This document shows positions 10,961 through 22,337 of a stretch of 64,000 bases of DNA, piece after piece. The notes under the pieces are model-generated. The model was not told the origin of the DNA. It did no database searches and saw nothing but the letters and a program-made list of their open reading frames with translations. The stretch spans positions 159,786,546 through 159,850,545 of the forward strand of contig CM071600.1 in NCBI GenBank assembly GCA_036435485.1. Reading direction: 5' to 3'. Made by a program: the position numbers and the translations under genes. How positions within the stretch are numbered: the stretch's first letter is position 1; each line of letters opens with the position of its first letter. This stretch comes from Saposhnikovia divaricata. Taxonomy: Eukaryota; Streptophyta; Magnoliopsida; Apiales; Apiaceae.

Positions 10961-11637
10961 ATCAGCTAAGAAACATATTGCACAGCCCAAAGGCCAGTGG
11001 AAGGCTAATTAATTGGACAATCAAACTCGGAGAATTTGACATCACATACAAGCCTCGGACAGCCATCAAGGCTCGGGCATTGGCTAACTTCGTGGTTGAA
11101 TGTACTATTGGCAACCAAGAAGTCGGGGGCAGGAGATAACACCCAACCAAGGAAGTGAGAATCAAGATGAAGAATTTGTACCTGATCAGAAGGAGTATTG
11201 GGTGCTCTATTTTGATGGAGCATCAAAAATAAAAAAACAGTGATATGGGATTAGTCTTACAAAGTCCCGATGAATTTGAAGCCAAGGATGAAACTATGGC
11301 AAAGTATTTGAGAGTTGTGAAGGTAGTAATGACTCAGTTTGATGAGTGCTATGCGGAGCACATTCTGAGGGAGGAGAACGTTAAGGCCGATGCCCTATCA
11401 AAGTTCGCCTCTGCTGAGATAGAGAATTATGCGGGAAGTGTTTACTTCCAGGTCTTGAAGACCCCAACCATCAACTCAAAATTGGTGGCTCCGATTGAAG
11501 TAGGGAGTTGTTGGATTGATCCTATCAAAGCTCACTTGGAAACTGGATGGATCCCTGACAATGCCTTGGAGGCACGAAAGCTGTTAGTGAGAGCATTGAG
11601 ATATGCCTTGATTGAAGGCATCCTTTATAAAAGGTCT
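10960..11637 (+). pseudogene. Ty3/gypsy RT tail and RNase H remnant
   Basis: The frame from 10960 reads ILHSPKASGRLINW and then KPRTAIKARALANFVVECT, typical of the segment joining reverse transcriptase to RNase H in Tat-type polyproteins. It stops at 11137-11139. A second frame continues with EYWVLYFDGASK (the DGAS RNase H start), and a third from 11245 begins GLVLQSPDEFEAKDETMAKYL and ends in LIEGILYKRSF. The join LQSPD/EFEAKDE looks like an internal deletion of several dozen residues that would remove the remaining RNase H catalytic acids. The frame is cut at 11640 by the copia insertion. Confidence 0.8.
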
Positions 11638-11640
11638 TTT
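11636..11640. repeat. Target site duplication, left copy (CTTTT)
   Basis: CTTTT directly precedes the TGTTGG start of the copia element and is repeated exactly at 20775-20779. It lies inside the gypsy integrase zinc-binding coding region. Confidence 0.95.
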
Positions 11641-13183
11641 TGTTGGTTTCGATCATCAACACGCAGCGAAAAACAGTAAATAAAATCGAAACCAAGCCCC
11701 GGAATCCATGTATAATAAATCGATAATCATGGTAGTAAGAATAATTACCTTAATAAAGCTTGTGATTGCAGAAAAATAGTGATGAAAGGCACCCTCGATC
11801 ACCGAGTGTTCCTCTTCGAAACCTCCTTTACGGTATCCACACGAACACCTTCAAGAACGCCTCACGATCTTGTCCGGAAGAGAGGTACTAGCCTCTAATG
11901 AAAAATATGATTTAGGTTTAGGGTTTTGGACTACTCTTGCTTGTGTTTTTCTTTTTCACGTAAAAAAAAAAAACTTTCACCCCATATCTTTATATATAGG
12001 ATAGTGAAGAGCCCAAAAACCCATGTCAAAACCTAGCCCATATTTAATTTATTAAATAATAGAATAAAATCCTATTATTTAAATAAATAATAATTAAGTC
12101 ATACTCAATTATTAAAATCATAAAAACATATCTCATATATCTTTGCATTTTATTATAGTTTAATTAAGTCCCACTTAATTAAAGATAATAAAATCCCACG
12201 TATCATTAATTAATTTAAATTCATAATTTAAATTAATTCTTCCTTTAAATGTTCTATGTGTGTGACCCTGTAGGTTATTATTTAATTGGCAATAATTTTA
12301 TTCTCCAATAAAATTATAAACAATGAGTGGCATCTAGTAATACATCATTGCTACCCAATTAAATAATAATTAAATCGTGATTCGATAATACCTTTTGTGA
12401 TTAATGTCTCCGTGTAATATAATCCCTTTAACCAAATATTATAGATTAAACTCGAGACATGTTTATTGTCATCCTGTTCATAATTTAATCCAGGTTTACT
12501 TGATCCATGAGTAGACTATTAATAACAAATCATTATTTGAGCACGGCCATGCATTTTATAGTCTCACTCAATCAAGAGGCCAATAATATCTCTCCTAATT
12601 ATAGGAGGGTTAAATCCTTTATCTATCATTCATATTTCTCATACGACTCATAATATACCCGATGTCCACTTTTATCATCACCCGGTCAAAGGTAACTTTT
12701 AATGTAGTCAAAGTATATTAATCCTCGTGTAGAAATATAATGATCTCAAGTCAAAGGATCATTACACCATTACCACTGTGAGTAATTCTTATGACTTTAT
12801 TAAACATGAAGAATCTCACTTTGGGTCTGTTCAGTACCATGTACTCCTACATGTACCTATGTATTGACTTTTGTATCTCCATACTTATAACCAATGAGAT
12901 GTGGTTATCAGTCAAAAACATACTAGTCTATTTATGTATTATTACTGTCCTGTATAATAATACTCGACTAGGGACCTTTAAGAATATGATATATTATATA
13001 ATCTCAAATTCAAGTTATATGCTTAAACTATATAATGTGTATCATTATTCTAAGGACATTTATTATGCTAACAAATATATATCGCAGTAATTAAAGTCAT
13101 AATAAATACATTTATTTAATAATCAAATGACATAAGATTTATTTAAGAAACAATGTATTGCCTCTAGGACACCTACACTAACA
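11641..13183 (-). mobile_element. Copia 3' LTR
   Basis: Bounded by TGTTGGTTTC and CACTAACA on the plus strand. It is 1543 bp and nearly identical to 19229-20774. Open reading frames inside (for example 12791-13090) recur in the other LTR and are not genes. Confidence 0.95.
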
Positions 13184-13202
13184 ATCTCCCACTTGCACTA
13201 GA
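13184..13202 (-). promoter_or_regulatory. Polypurine tract of the copia element
   Basis: On the element strand AGTGCAAGTGGGAGAT ends exactly at the 3' LTR. GTGGGAGA next to TGTTAG is the standard copia plus-strand primer. The gag-pol stop codon (13198-13200) lies only 14 bp from the LTR. Confidence 0.85.
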
Positions 13203-16200
13203 GCCAATCACCCATGTATCTAATACCCATGGAACTAGTGTGACCGTCGTGCTTCTGCTGCGACAGGCCTTTGGTCAGTGGATCTGCAATGTTATCATTT
13301 GTATGCACTTTACGTATATGTATTTCACCCCTTTCATTAATCTCTCGTATGAGGTGATATCTCCTGAGTATATGTTTGGATCGGGAGTGCGATCTAGGCT
13401 CTCTAGCCTGTGCGATGGCCCCATTATTATCGCAGTATAGATCAATGGGATCTGCAATCGATGGAACCACTTCCAAATCAGAAATGAATTTTTGAATCCA
13501 AACAGCCTCCTTAGCCGCTTCACAAGCTACAATGTGCTCAGCCTCCATTGTAGAATCAGCTACTGTTTCTTGCTTTGAACTCTTCCAGCTTACAGCACCT
13601 CCATTTAGACAAAACACAAAACCAGACTGTGATACAGTATCATCCCTGTCTGTTTGGAAACTTGCATCGGTGTAACCCTTTACTACCAGTTTCTCCTCTC
13701 CTCCATACACCAAGAATGAATCTTTAGTCCTTTTCAGGTACTTTAGAATATTCTTGACTGTTGTCCAGTGACCTTCACCTGGATTAGACTGGTATCTGCT
13801 CGTCATGCTCAAAGCATACGAAACATCTGGGCGAGTACATACCATTGCATACATGATAGATCCAATTGCTAATGCATATGGAACTTTATTCATGTGGTCC
13901 TTCTCATCTAATGTTTTCGGACACTGGTCTTTAGAGATCGTTATCCCTTGAGACACAGGGACATATCCCCTTTTAGCATTTTGCATACCAAAATGATGCA
14001 AAACCTTATCAATGTATGTACTCTGACTTAGACCGATCAGCCTTTTAGATCTATCTCTATAGATCCTCATTCCTAGAATGTAGGTTGCCTCTCCTAAGTC
14101 TTTCATAGAGAAATTGCTCCCTAACCAAGTCCTAACAGCCTTTAGAGAAGGTATGTCATTCCCCATTAGTAGTATGTCATCAACATATAGTACTATGAAT
14201 GCCACATGGCTCCCACTAACCTTCTTGTAAACACAAGGTTCATCCTCGTTTTGAATAAAGCCATACTCCTTGACTGTTTCATCAAAACGAATATTCCATC
14301 TCCTAGAGGCTTTCTTCAATCCATAAATGGATCGACGTAATTTACATACCTTGCCAACATTCCTTGGATCGACAAAACCTTCAGGTTGTGTCATGTACAC
14401 ATCCTCTTCTAGGCTCCCATTAGGGAAAGCTGTTTTGACATCAATTTGCCAGATTTCGTAATCATGGAATGTTGCAATTGCAAGCAAAATCCGTATGGAC
14501 TTGACCATGGCAACTGGTGAGAAAGTTTCATCATAGTCAATACCATGAATTTGTTTGAACCATTTCGCAACCAGTCTTGCTTTATAGGTCTGAACATTTC
14601 CTTCCATGTCAGTTTTCTTCTTGAAAACCCACTTGCACCCTACGGGTTTTACCCCTTCAGGTGGATCAACCAAATCCCAAACTTGGTTTTCGTACATGGA
14701 ATCCATCTCGGATTTCATGGCTTCAAGCCATCTCTTAGAGTCTGGACTGTTCATAGCATCTTGATATGTGAGAGGCTCATCTTCATCTATGAGCATCAAA
14801 TCCCCACATTGAGTCAAAACAAATCCATATCTCTCTTGCTCATGGCGAATTCTACCAGATCTACGAACAACCTGTGTTTCTTGAGCATTACCATTATTCT
14901 GCTCTTGTTCCACCTCAGGTTCAATGCTATTTTGTGGTTCTCGATCTTCATCGAGATCTATAGTCCTCCCACTGTTTCTTTTGGAAACAAAATCTCTTTC
15001 CATGAAGACAGCATCTCGAGCAATGAACACTTTCTGCTCAAAAGGACTATAAAAATAATACGCCTTTGTTTCTTTAGGGTATCCCACAAAATTGCACTCT
15101 TCGGATTTAGGTCCAAGCGTGTCAGATACTTGACGTTTTACAAACGCCTTGCATCCCCAAACTTTCATAAAGTTCATGCTTGACCGTTTCTCCTCCCATA
15201 TCTCATATGGAGTCTTTTGAACCTTCTAGGTTGGAACACGGTTAAGTGTGAAAGCTGCTGTTTCTAGAGCATAACCCCAGAAACTTATTGGAAGATCTGC
15301 ATGACTCATCATCGATCGTACCATGTCCAACAGGGTACGATTTCTCCTCTCTGAAACTCCATTCCATTGAGGTGTACCTGGCGGAGTGAGTTGTGATACA
15401 ATACCACACTGTTTTAGATACTCTTTAAATTCGATGCTTAAGTATTCACCCCCACGATCGGATCGTAAGATTTTAATACTTGCACCTCCGCCTATTTGCT
15501 TCTCTACTTCAGCCTTGTATTCTTTGAATTTTTCAAAAGAATCGGATTTGTTCTTCATAAGATATACATATCCATATCTACTGAAGTCATCAGTAAATGT
15601 TATGAAGTAGTAGTAGCCTCCTCTAGCCATCACACGCATTGGGCCACATACATCACTATGTATTAGCTCCAAACGTTCAGTGGCCCTTTGACCCTTACCA
15701 GTAAAAGGGGCTTTTGTCATTTTAGCAAGCAAACAAGATTCACATTTTTCGTATGATTCAAAATCAAACTTATCCAAGTATCCATCCTTATGTAATTTGG
15801 ATATGCGTTTCTCATTTATATGGCCTAGACGACAATGCCAGAGGTATGTTTGATTTGAGTCATTAACTTTAAGTCATTTGTTTTCTATGTTACAGACAGG
15901 ATTATCTAAATCAAGAACATATAAACCATTAAATAAACGTGCAACACCATAGGTTAAATCATTCAAAGCAAAAGAGCAACTATTGTTCTTTATTATAAAC
16001 GAAAAACATTTCTTGTCCAAACAAGAAACAGAAATAATGTTTCTGCGAATCGCAGGCACGTAAAAACAGTCTTCAAGTTCTAAAACAAGCCCAGAGGGCA
16101 AAGATAAATAATAAGTTCCTACGGCTAAAGCAGCAACTCTTGCTCCATTGCCTACTCGTAGGTCCACTTCTCCCTTAGCCAAAGTCCTACTTCTCTGCAG

Positions 16201-17163
16201 TTCCTGCACATTTATACAAATGTGAGAAGCACATCCAGTATCCAATACCCAAGATGTAGAAATAGACAGATTGACTTCTATAACATAAATACCTGATCCA
16301 GAAATCTGAACACCCTTCATTTTCTTCAGATCCTCCAAGTAAGCATGACAGTTTCTCTTCCAGTGACCAGGCTTGTGACAATAGTGACAATCACCTTTGT
16401 CAGCCTTTGCGACATCTCCCTTCGGATTTTTAGCCTTTTTGAAAGAGGGCTTAGAAGGACCAAGATCTTTCGGTGTAACCTTTTTCTTGCCCTTCCATTT
16501 CCCCTTTCCCTTAGCACCTTTCTTGCCCACCATCATAATGGGAGCTTTCTCAGGTGCCTTGACCATATTTGCTTCAGTGGTCCTCAGCATGGCCAACAAT
16601 TCCATAGGAGTCTTATCTTGCTCAGTCATATTAAAAGTCATTATGAACTGAGCATAGTCGCTGTTCAAAGATTGCAAGATTATATCGACTTGAGCCTCTC
16701 GCTGAAGCGGGAAACCCAAACGAGCAAGGTAATCACAATACCCAATCATCTTTAGAACATGTGGTCCGACTGGTCCATTGCCCTGCTTGCATGAGAAGAG
16801 TGCTTTGCTTGTGTTGAACTTTTCAACACGAGCCTGTGATTGAAACATCGTTGAAAGATGTTCAAACATAGTATAAGCATTCATATCAAAATGCTGCTTC
16901 TGAAGCTCAGCATCCATAGTAGCAAGCATAAGACAAGCCACATCAGTTGCATCATCAATATGCTTCTGATAAGCATTTCGTTGAGCAGCAGTGGCATTGT
17001 TAGCAGGGGCTGCCGGTGGAGGAATATCAATCACATAAGATTTCTTTTCCTGCATGAGAACAATTCTCAAATTCCTAGACCAGTCGAGGAAGTTCGATCC
17101 TGTCAGCTTGTCCTTCTCAAGGACTGATCGCACAGAGAAAGTATTGTTTGTATTTTGTGCCAT
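13198..17163 (-). pseudogene. Copia gag-pol polyprotein, one frame with two nonsense codons
   Basis: A single frame of 1322 codons encodes Gag, protease, integrase, reverse transcriptase and RNase H. Visible motifs in order: Gag zinc knuckle CHYCHKPGHWKRNC, protease LDTGCASH, integrase HSDVCGP / RSDRGGEY / SERRNRT (the D, D and E), reverse transcriptase QIDVKTAF and YVDD, and RNase H YTDAS and STMEAEH. Breaks: TGA at 15876-15874 between protease and the pre-integrase region, and TAG at 15228-15226 just after the integrase core. There is no frameshift; the three open pieces (17163-15874, 15777-15226, 15177-13198) are in register. VAKWFKQ and TAFPNG differ from the usual copia forms with G and L. 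The start ATG at 17163 gives MAQNTNNTF. This copy should not yield full polyprotein without readthrough. Confidence 0.95.
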
Positions 17164-19214
17164 TTGTTTTCTACAATGATAAAATGCATAAGATAAGTTA
17201 GATTGTTACATTAATTATGTTCAAGTGATTATGACATATTCATATCTCCTACTATTTTTATCAAATTAATAGCCCTTACTATTAAATCGGAAAGAATATC
17301 CCAAAAATCTTTCTAGTGAGCCAAGATCCATATTTCGTCATATCCTAAGTCAACCACTGGTAGTCCTTAAAACATGATTATTTAGGTAGACAACAGTTGT
17401 CAATTATATCATATATAATTCTTGGATAGTTTGGTGAACAACAATTGTTCTTGTCTATCTAATAGATTTTGAACCAAACTCTATGCTTCTAAGTTCATAA
17501 TAATTGAATATAACCGTTTATTTTCACCTTATTATGATGACTCAGTTAAGTTAAACCCAATGATACAACGGTCGAATATAACCGCTTATATTCGTCACAT
17601 CTCACCACGATAGACAGGAGTCCCCTGCCACTGGCAGTCATTCCCCTTATCGATCTAGGATTCAATGAGTGTTCATTCATTGGAAAGCATCCGATTAAAA
17701 CTTAATATTTTGTTAAGGGGTTTTGAATTAAAATGACCATGATCCCATCATAAAGAGATTCCCCATTTTTCCTTGAATTAAATACTTCAAATCAATATTC
17801 ATCAATAGTTTGATTTCCAGGTTGTTGGAGGAGTCACAAGTGGCCTCACTTAATACCCAACTTCCTTACAGGTAAAACCCGTTTTTGACAAAATCTCCCC
17901 ATATATAAATAATTGAAAATTCGTATTTAATTCCGTGTTTCATAAACACAGAAATCTCATGATCGTTTGTTCATTTTAAAATCTCGAATCGTTATAGATT
18001 TTATCTTGTTTAGCATGGCAAGCATGGTATGGGTGACGTATCTAATACATGCATACATCATTAATCTAATTAAAACATGCATACATTTGCTACTCTACAC
18101 ATGCATCATATGTAAAGTGCATCACATAAATTAATATGCTATGGTTATGGCCCAATCCTATGCGATTTTTCCAAGCTAATGGAAAAAATCAAGGTCAATC
18201 TATGGTGGTAATAACTAATTATTACAAAATCTCTTGCTTCGCTACCAAAGCTGCCTTGATTGCCTCCAAGCTCCTCTTGAAACATTTTACAAAAGAACTC
18301 GAGTTGCATTCGAGATAAATTAATTACAAAAAGGAAAAACGACATGCAAGTCGTATTTAATTATTACAAACCATAAATTAAAATTAATAAAATAAATTGA
18401 AAACTAGGTCTTGGGGCCATAACCATGCATCATGCTCACATAACAATTAAAAACATCACATATTGTATAATCACAATTTTATACAACATAAATTAAATAT
18501 GATCAAATCATAAATAATAAAAATAATTTAAATATTAACTTAGTAATCAAAATTACTAATTAATAAAATTTTGCATACTCCAAGTTAAACATTAACATTT
18601 ATAATTTAATCTTAGCATGCAAAACCTGGCTGAAAAAAAAATTTAATTTTTTTTATTAAAACAGCAGATACGCATTTACAGTATGCGCATATGACCTATT
18701 CTGTTAATTCTATCAGACACGCATTCCACGTATGCGTGTATGACTTAAACCCTAGGTGATACGCATTTACAGTATGCGCATCGCCTGTACATGCATATCT
18801 TCTGCAGTTTTTCCAGAAACCCAGTTCGATCATGTCATCATTGTTAGTCGCGATTTTTGATTCCAGACTAAGTTTACAGACCCACGATTACACAGCAGCA
18901 CTCAGACAATCACACATCACCGATTCATGAATGTTTTAAAAACTAAACCTAGTCATATAAACACGTATGTATAGGTTTTATATGCATGAACTGATTTTCT
19001 ACCTATCTGATTCGATTCCAACTGAGTTTTAGATGTTAATGTTACGATTTAATCCCATTAATACAGAACAAATCATCTTAACGTAACAAAACAGAAGAAA
19101 ACGAAACATGCAGATCCCTACGTACTTCATGAACATAAACAAAATTCAGAACTGGTAATCATTAAAACAGATCGTATACATCATATATAACCAGATTATA
19201 AAATTATACAAGCA
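17164..19214 (-). other. Untranslated leader of the copia element
   Basis: About 2.05 kb lies between the primer-binding site and the gag start. I see no credible gene. It holds three related stem-loops (18668-18781) and a perfect 13-bp inverted pair, ATGGTTATGGCCC at 18141-18153 with its complement at 18414-18426. Leaders of copia elements carry packaging and dimerisation signals; which part does so here is unknown. Confidence 0.7.
18668..18781 (-). repeat. Three related stem-loops in the copia leader
   Basis: Stems of 8 bp with 7-nt loops lie at 18668-18690, 18717-18739 and 18759-18781. The outer two are identical over at least 23 nt (plus strand ATACGCAT and ATGCGCAT arms). The middle one has changed to ACACGCAT and ATGCGTGT, a perfect pair. 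In the outer two the single non-Watson-Crick position is a G-U wobble when read as element RNA (minus strand) but an A-C mismatch on the other strand. Confidence 0.75.
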
Positions 19215-19226
19215 GCTCTGATCCCA
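19215..19226 (-). promoter_or_regulatory. Primer-binding site of the copia element
   Basis: On the minus strand TGGGATCAGAGC begins three bases inside the 5' LTR. It matches the initiator-methionine tRNA complement TGGTATCAGAGC except for one base (G for T). Confidence 0.85.
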
Positions 19227-19228
19227 TT

Positions 19229-20774
19229 TGTTGGTTTCGATCATCAACACGTAGCGAAAAACAGTAAATAAAATCGAAACCAAGCCCCGGAATCCATGTA
19301 TAATAAATCGATAATCATGGTAGTAAGAATAATTACCTTAATAAAGCTTGTGATTGCAGAAAAATAGTGATGAAAGGCACCCTCGATCACTGAGTGTTCC
19401 TCTTCGAAACCTCCTCTACGGTATCCACACGAACACCTTCAAGAACGCCTCACGATCTTGTCCGGAAGAGAGGTACTAGCCTCTAATGAAAAATATGATT
19501 TAGGTTTAGGGTTTTGGACTACTCTTGCTTGTGTTTTTCTTTTTCACATAAAAAAAAAAAAAAACTTTCACCCCATATCTTTATATATAGGATAGTGAAG
19601 AGCCCAAAAACCCATGTCAAAACCTAGCCCATATTTAATTTATTAAATAATAGAATAAAATCCTATTATTTAAATAAATAATAATTAAGTCATACTCAAT
19701 TATTAAAATAATAAAAACATATCTCATATATCTTTGCATTTTATTATAGTTTAATTAAGTCCCACTTAATTAAATATAATAAAATCCCACGTATCATTAA
19801 TTAATTTAAATTCATAATTTAAATTAATTCTTCCTTTAAATGTTCTATGTGTGTGACCCTGTAGGTTATTATTTAATTGGCAATAATTTTATTCTCCAAT
19901 AAAATTATAAACAATGAGCGGCATCTAGTAATACATCATTGCTACCCAATTAAATAATAATTAAATCGTGATTCGATAATACCTTTTGTGATTAATGTCT
20001 CCGTGTAATATAATCCCTTTAACCAAATATTATAGATTAAACTCGAGACATGTTTCTTGTCATCCTCTTCATAATTTAATCCAGGTTTACTTGATCCATG
20101 AGTAAACTATTAATAACAAATCATTATTTGAGCACGGCCATGCATTTTATAGTCTCACTCAATCAAGAGGCCAATAATATCTCTCCTAATTATAGGAGGG
20201 TTAAATCCTTTATCTATCATTCATATTTCTCATACGACTCATAATATACCCGATGTCCACTTTTATCATCACCCGGTCAAAGGTAACTTTTAATGTAGTC
20301 AAAGTATATTAATCCTCGTATAGAAATATAATGATCTCAAGTCAAAGGATCATTACACCATTACCACTGTGAGTAATTCTTACGACTTTATTAAACATGA
20401 AGAATCTCACTTTGGGTCTGTCCAGTACCATGTACTCCTACATGTACCTATGTATTGACTTTTGTATCTCCATACTTATAACCAATGAGATGTGGTTATC
20501 AGTCAAAAACATACTAGTCTATTTATGTATTATTATTGTCCTGTATAATAATACTCGACTAGGGACCTTTAAGAATATGATATATTATGTAATCTCAAAT
20601 TCAAGTTATATGCTTAAACTATATAATGTGTATCATTATTCTAAGGACATTTATTATGCTAACAAATATATATCGCAGTAATTAAAGTCATAATAAATAC
20701 ATTTATTTAATAATCAAATGACATAAGATTTATTTAAGAAACAATGTATTGCCTCTAGGGCACCTACACTAACA
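19229..20774 (-). mobile_element. Copia 5' LTR
   Basis: 1546 bp, bounded by TGTTGGTTTC and CACTAACA on the plus strand and followed by the target duplication. It is near-identical to 11641-13183, including the open frame at 20397-20681, which is not a gene. Confidence 0.95.
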
Positions 20775-20779
20775 CTTTT
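20775..20779. repeat. Target site duplication, right copy (CTTTT)
   Basis: Exact repeat of 11636-11640. Gypsy integrase coding sequence resumes immediately after it. Confidence 0.95.
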
Positions 20780-21882
20780 ATCATCTCATACCTGAAGTGT
20801 TTAAGGCCCCAAGAGGGAAAAGAAGCACTAGAGGAAGTTCATGAAGGGATCTGTGGGCAGCACTTGGGGGGCAGAGCCCTAGCTCATTAGATCACTCGCT
20901 TGGGATTCTATTGGCCAGAGATGTTGGCCGACGCGCAGAACTATGTCAAGAAGTGTGATAGATGTCAGAAGCACGCCCTGGTTATAAGGCAATCGCCGAA
21001 GATGTTAACATCGATTAACTCTCCTATTCCGTTCGCAATGTGGGAAATGGACATACTTGGTCCTTTCCCTGTGGCTTCAGCACAAAGGAAGTTCTTGATA
21101 GTGGCCATCGACTACTTCACCAAGTGGGTTAAGGCTAAGCCCTTAGCCAAGATAACCACCAAGCAAGTTGCTCAATTTTTCTGGGAGAGCATAATCTGCA
21201 GGTATGGCATCCCATGAATCCTTGTGACGGATAATGGGCGACAATTCAATAATAAAGAGTTCAGAAAGTATTGTGATGAGAATGCTATCGAGCTTCGTTT
21301 TACTTCAGTAGCTCACCCTCTGGCTAATGGACAGGCAGAGGTAGCAAAACGGATTATCCTTGATGGACTAAAAAAGAGGGTCGAACGCTTGAGAAACACT
21401 TGGGTGGATGAGTTGCTACCCATACTGTGGGCATATCGTACCACCTGTAAAGTTACAACCGGAGTAACCCTGTTCTTGCTGGCTTACGAAGCCGGGGCAG
21501 TTGTGCCCTTAGAGATTATGCATGCATCACCTCGGGTGGAGGCGTATGAACCAGAGACTAATGAAGAAGGCATGTGGCTCACCCTCGATCTGATTGATGA
21601 GATTAGGGATGAAACAAATGCTAAAAATGTAGAGCATCAGAATAGAGCATCTTTCCACTAAAACCAAAGGGTTAAGGATAGGTTTTTCAGACAAGGCGAC
21701 TTGGTCTTGAGGAAGATAGAGGCCTCCGGAGTTGGCCATAAAGGGAAGCTAGCCCCAAATTGGGAAGGGCCGTATCATGTCCGGAAGACACTAGGACGAG
21801 GATCCTACAAGTTGGAGACCTTGGACGAAACGAGGTGCCTCGTACTTGGCATGCCTTGAACCTAAAGGTTTATTATGTTTAA
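20780..21882 (+). pseudogene. Ty3/gypsy integrase and pol C-terminus remnant
   Basis: Reading on from the copia insertion, the frame shows the integrase HHCC zinc finger (VHEGICGQH, then KKCDRCQKHA) and the catalytic core: D in MWEMDILGPFP, D in VTDNGRQF and E in NGQAEVAKRI. The C-terminal part (RFFRQGDLVLRKIEASG, then WEGPYHVRKTLGRGSYKLE) follows. Breaks include TAG in ALAH*ITRLGFYWP (about 20887), TGA at 21215-21217 just before the DNG motif, TAA at 21659-21661, and a frameshift near 21825 before the final WHALNLKVYYV and stop at 21882. Substitutions and stops indicate a long-dead copy, older than the copia inside it. Confidence 0.85.
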
Positions 21883-22337
21883 GCTATTCGAGCAAGGACT
21901 AAGCACTTATCAATTTATTAGAAGAAGTAGAAATAAGGTTCGATGAAACCATTCTGGGCTTATCGCCCCGAGTAGGACAATAGTATTATATACGTAAGGG
22001 TTGAGCCAATTTTTTGGATTATTAATGCAAGACTATTTTCCATTCTATGATTCTGTGATTTCAATTATGTACCAAGCACCTAATAAGTGTAAGTCTAGGA
22101 TGACCAAGTACCGAAAATAAAAGAATATATGAATAAAGGAAAACAAGCACATAGATAGAAACCCCCTGAAGGGCCAAGGTTCAAAGTTAAGGTTACAAAC
22201 ATAATTGAATAAAATTTAAGTCCCGAAGGATCCTGAATGAAAGCTAAGTAGATAAAGCCACATGCGGCTAACAAGGCCATGCAAGGCCCTTGATGAGAGT
22301 CATCTATTCCTCGGAAGACTCCGCCACTACCTCTTCT
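21883..22337 (+). other. Tat element spacer between pol and the antisense gene
   Basis: No plus-strand gene. On the minus strand the last 40 bp (22337-22300) encode EEVVAESSEE and a stop, a likely continuation of the antisense gene that resumes at 27562. The stretch ends at CTTCT (22333-22337), where the next LTR begins. Confidence 0.5.

Larger units (their letters stand above)
11641..20774 (-). mobile_element. Nearly intact Ty1/copia retrotransposon (9.1 kb)
   Basis: All parts of a complete element are present on the minus strand: 5' LTR 20774-19229, primer-binding site, a 2-kb leader, one continuous gag-pol frame (17163-13198), polypurine tract, 3' LTR 13183-11641 and a perfect 5-bp target duplication. 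The LTRs are 1546 and 1543 bp. By eye they differ at about 16 substitutions and a 3-nt change in an A-run, about 1%. It is the youngest dateable insertion in the window and sits inside an older gypsy element. Two nonsense codons in gag-pol make this copy non-autonomous. Confidence 0.95.

Noticed and set aside
12791..13090. A 99-codon frame with hydrophobic residues
   Set aside because: It recurs at 20397-20681 because both lie in the paired LTRs; no start context or similarity.
14545..15183. A 212-codon plus-strand open frame
   Set aside because: It is antisense to the copia integrase/reverse-transcriptase coding region, has no domain, and follows from codon bias on the other strand.
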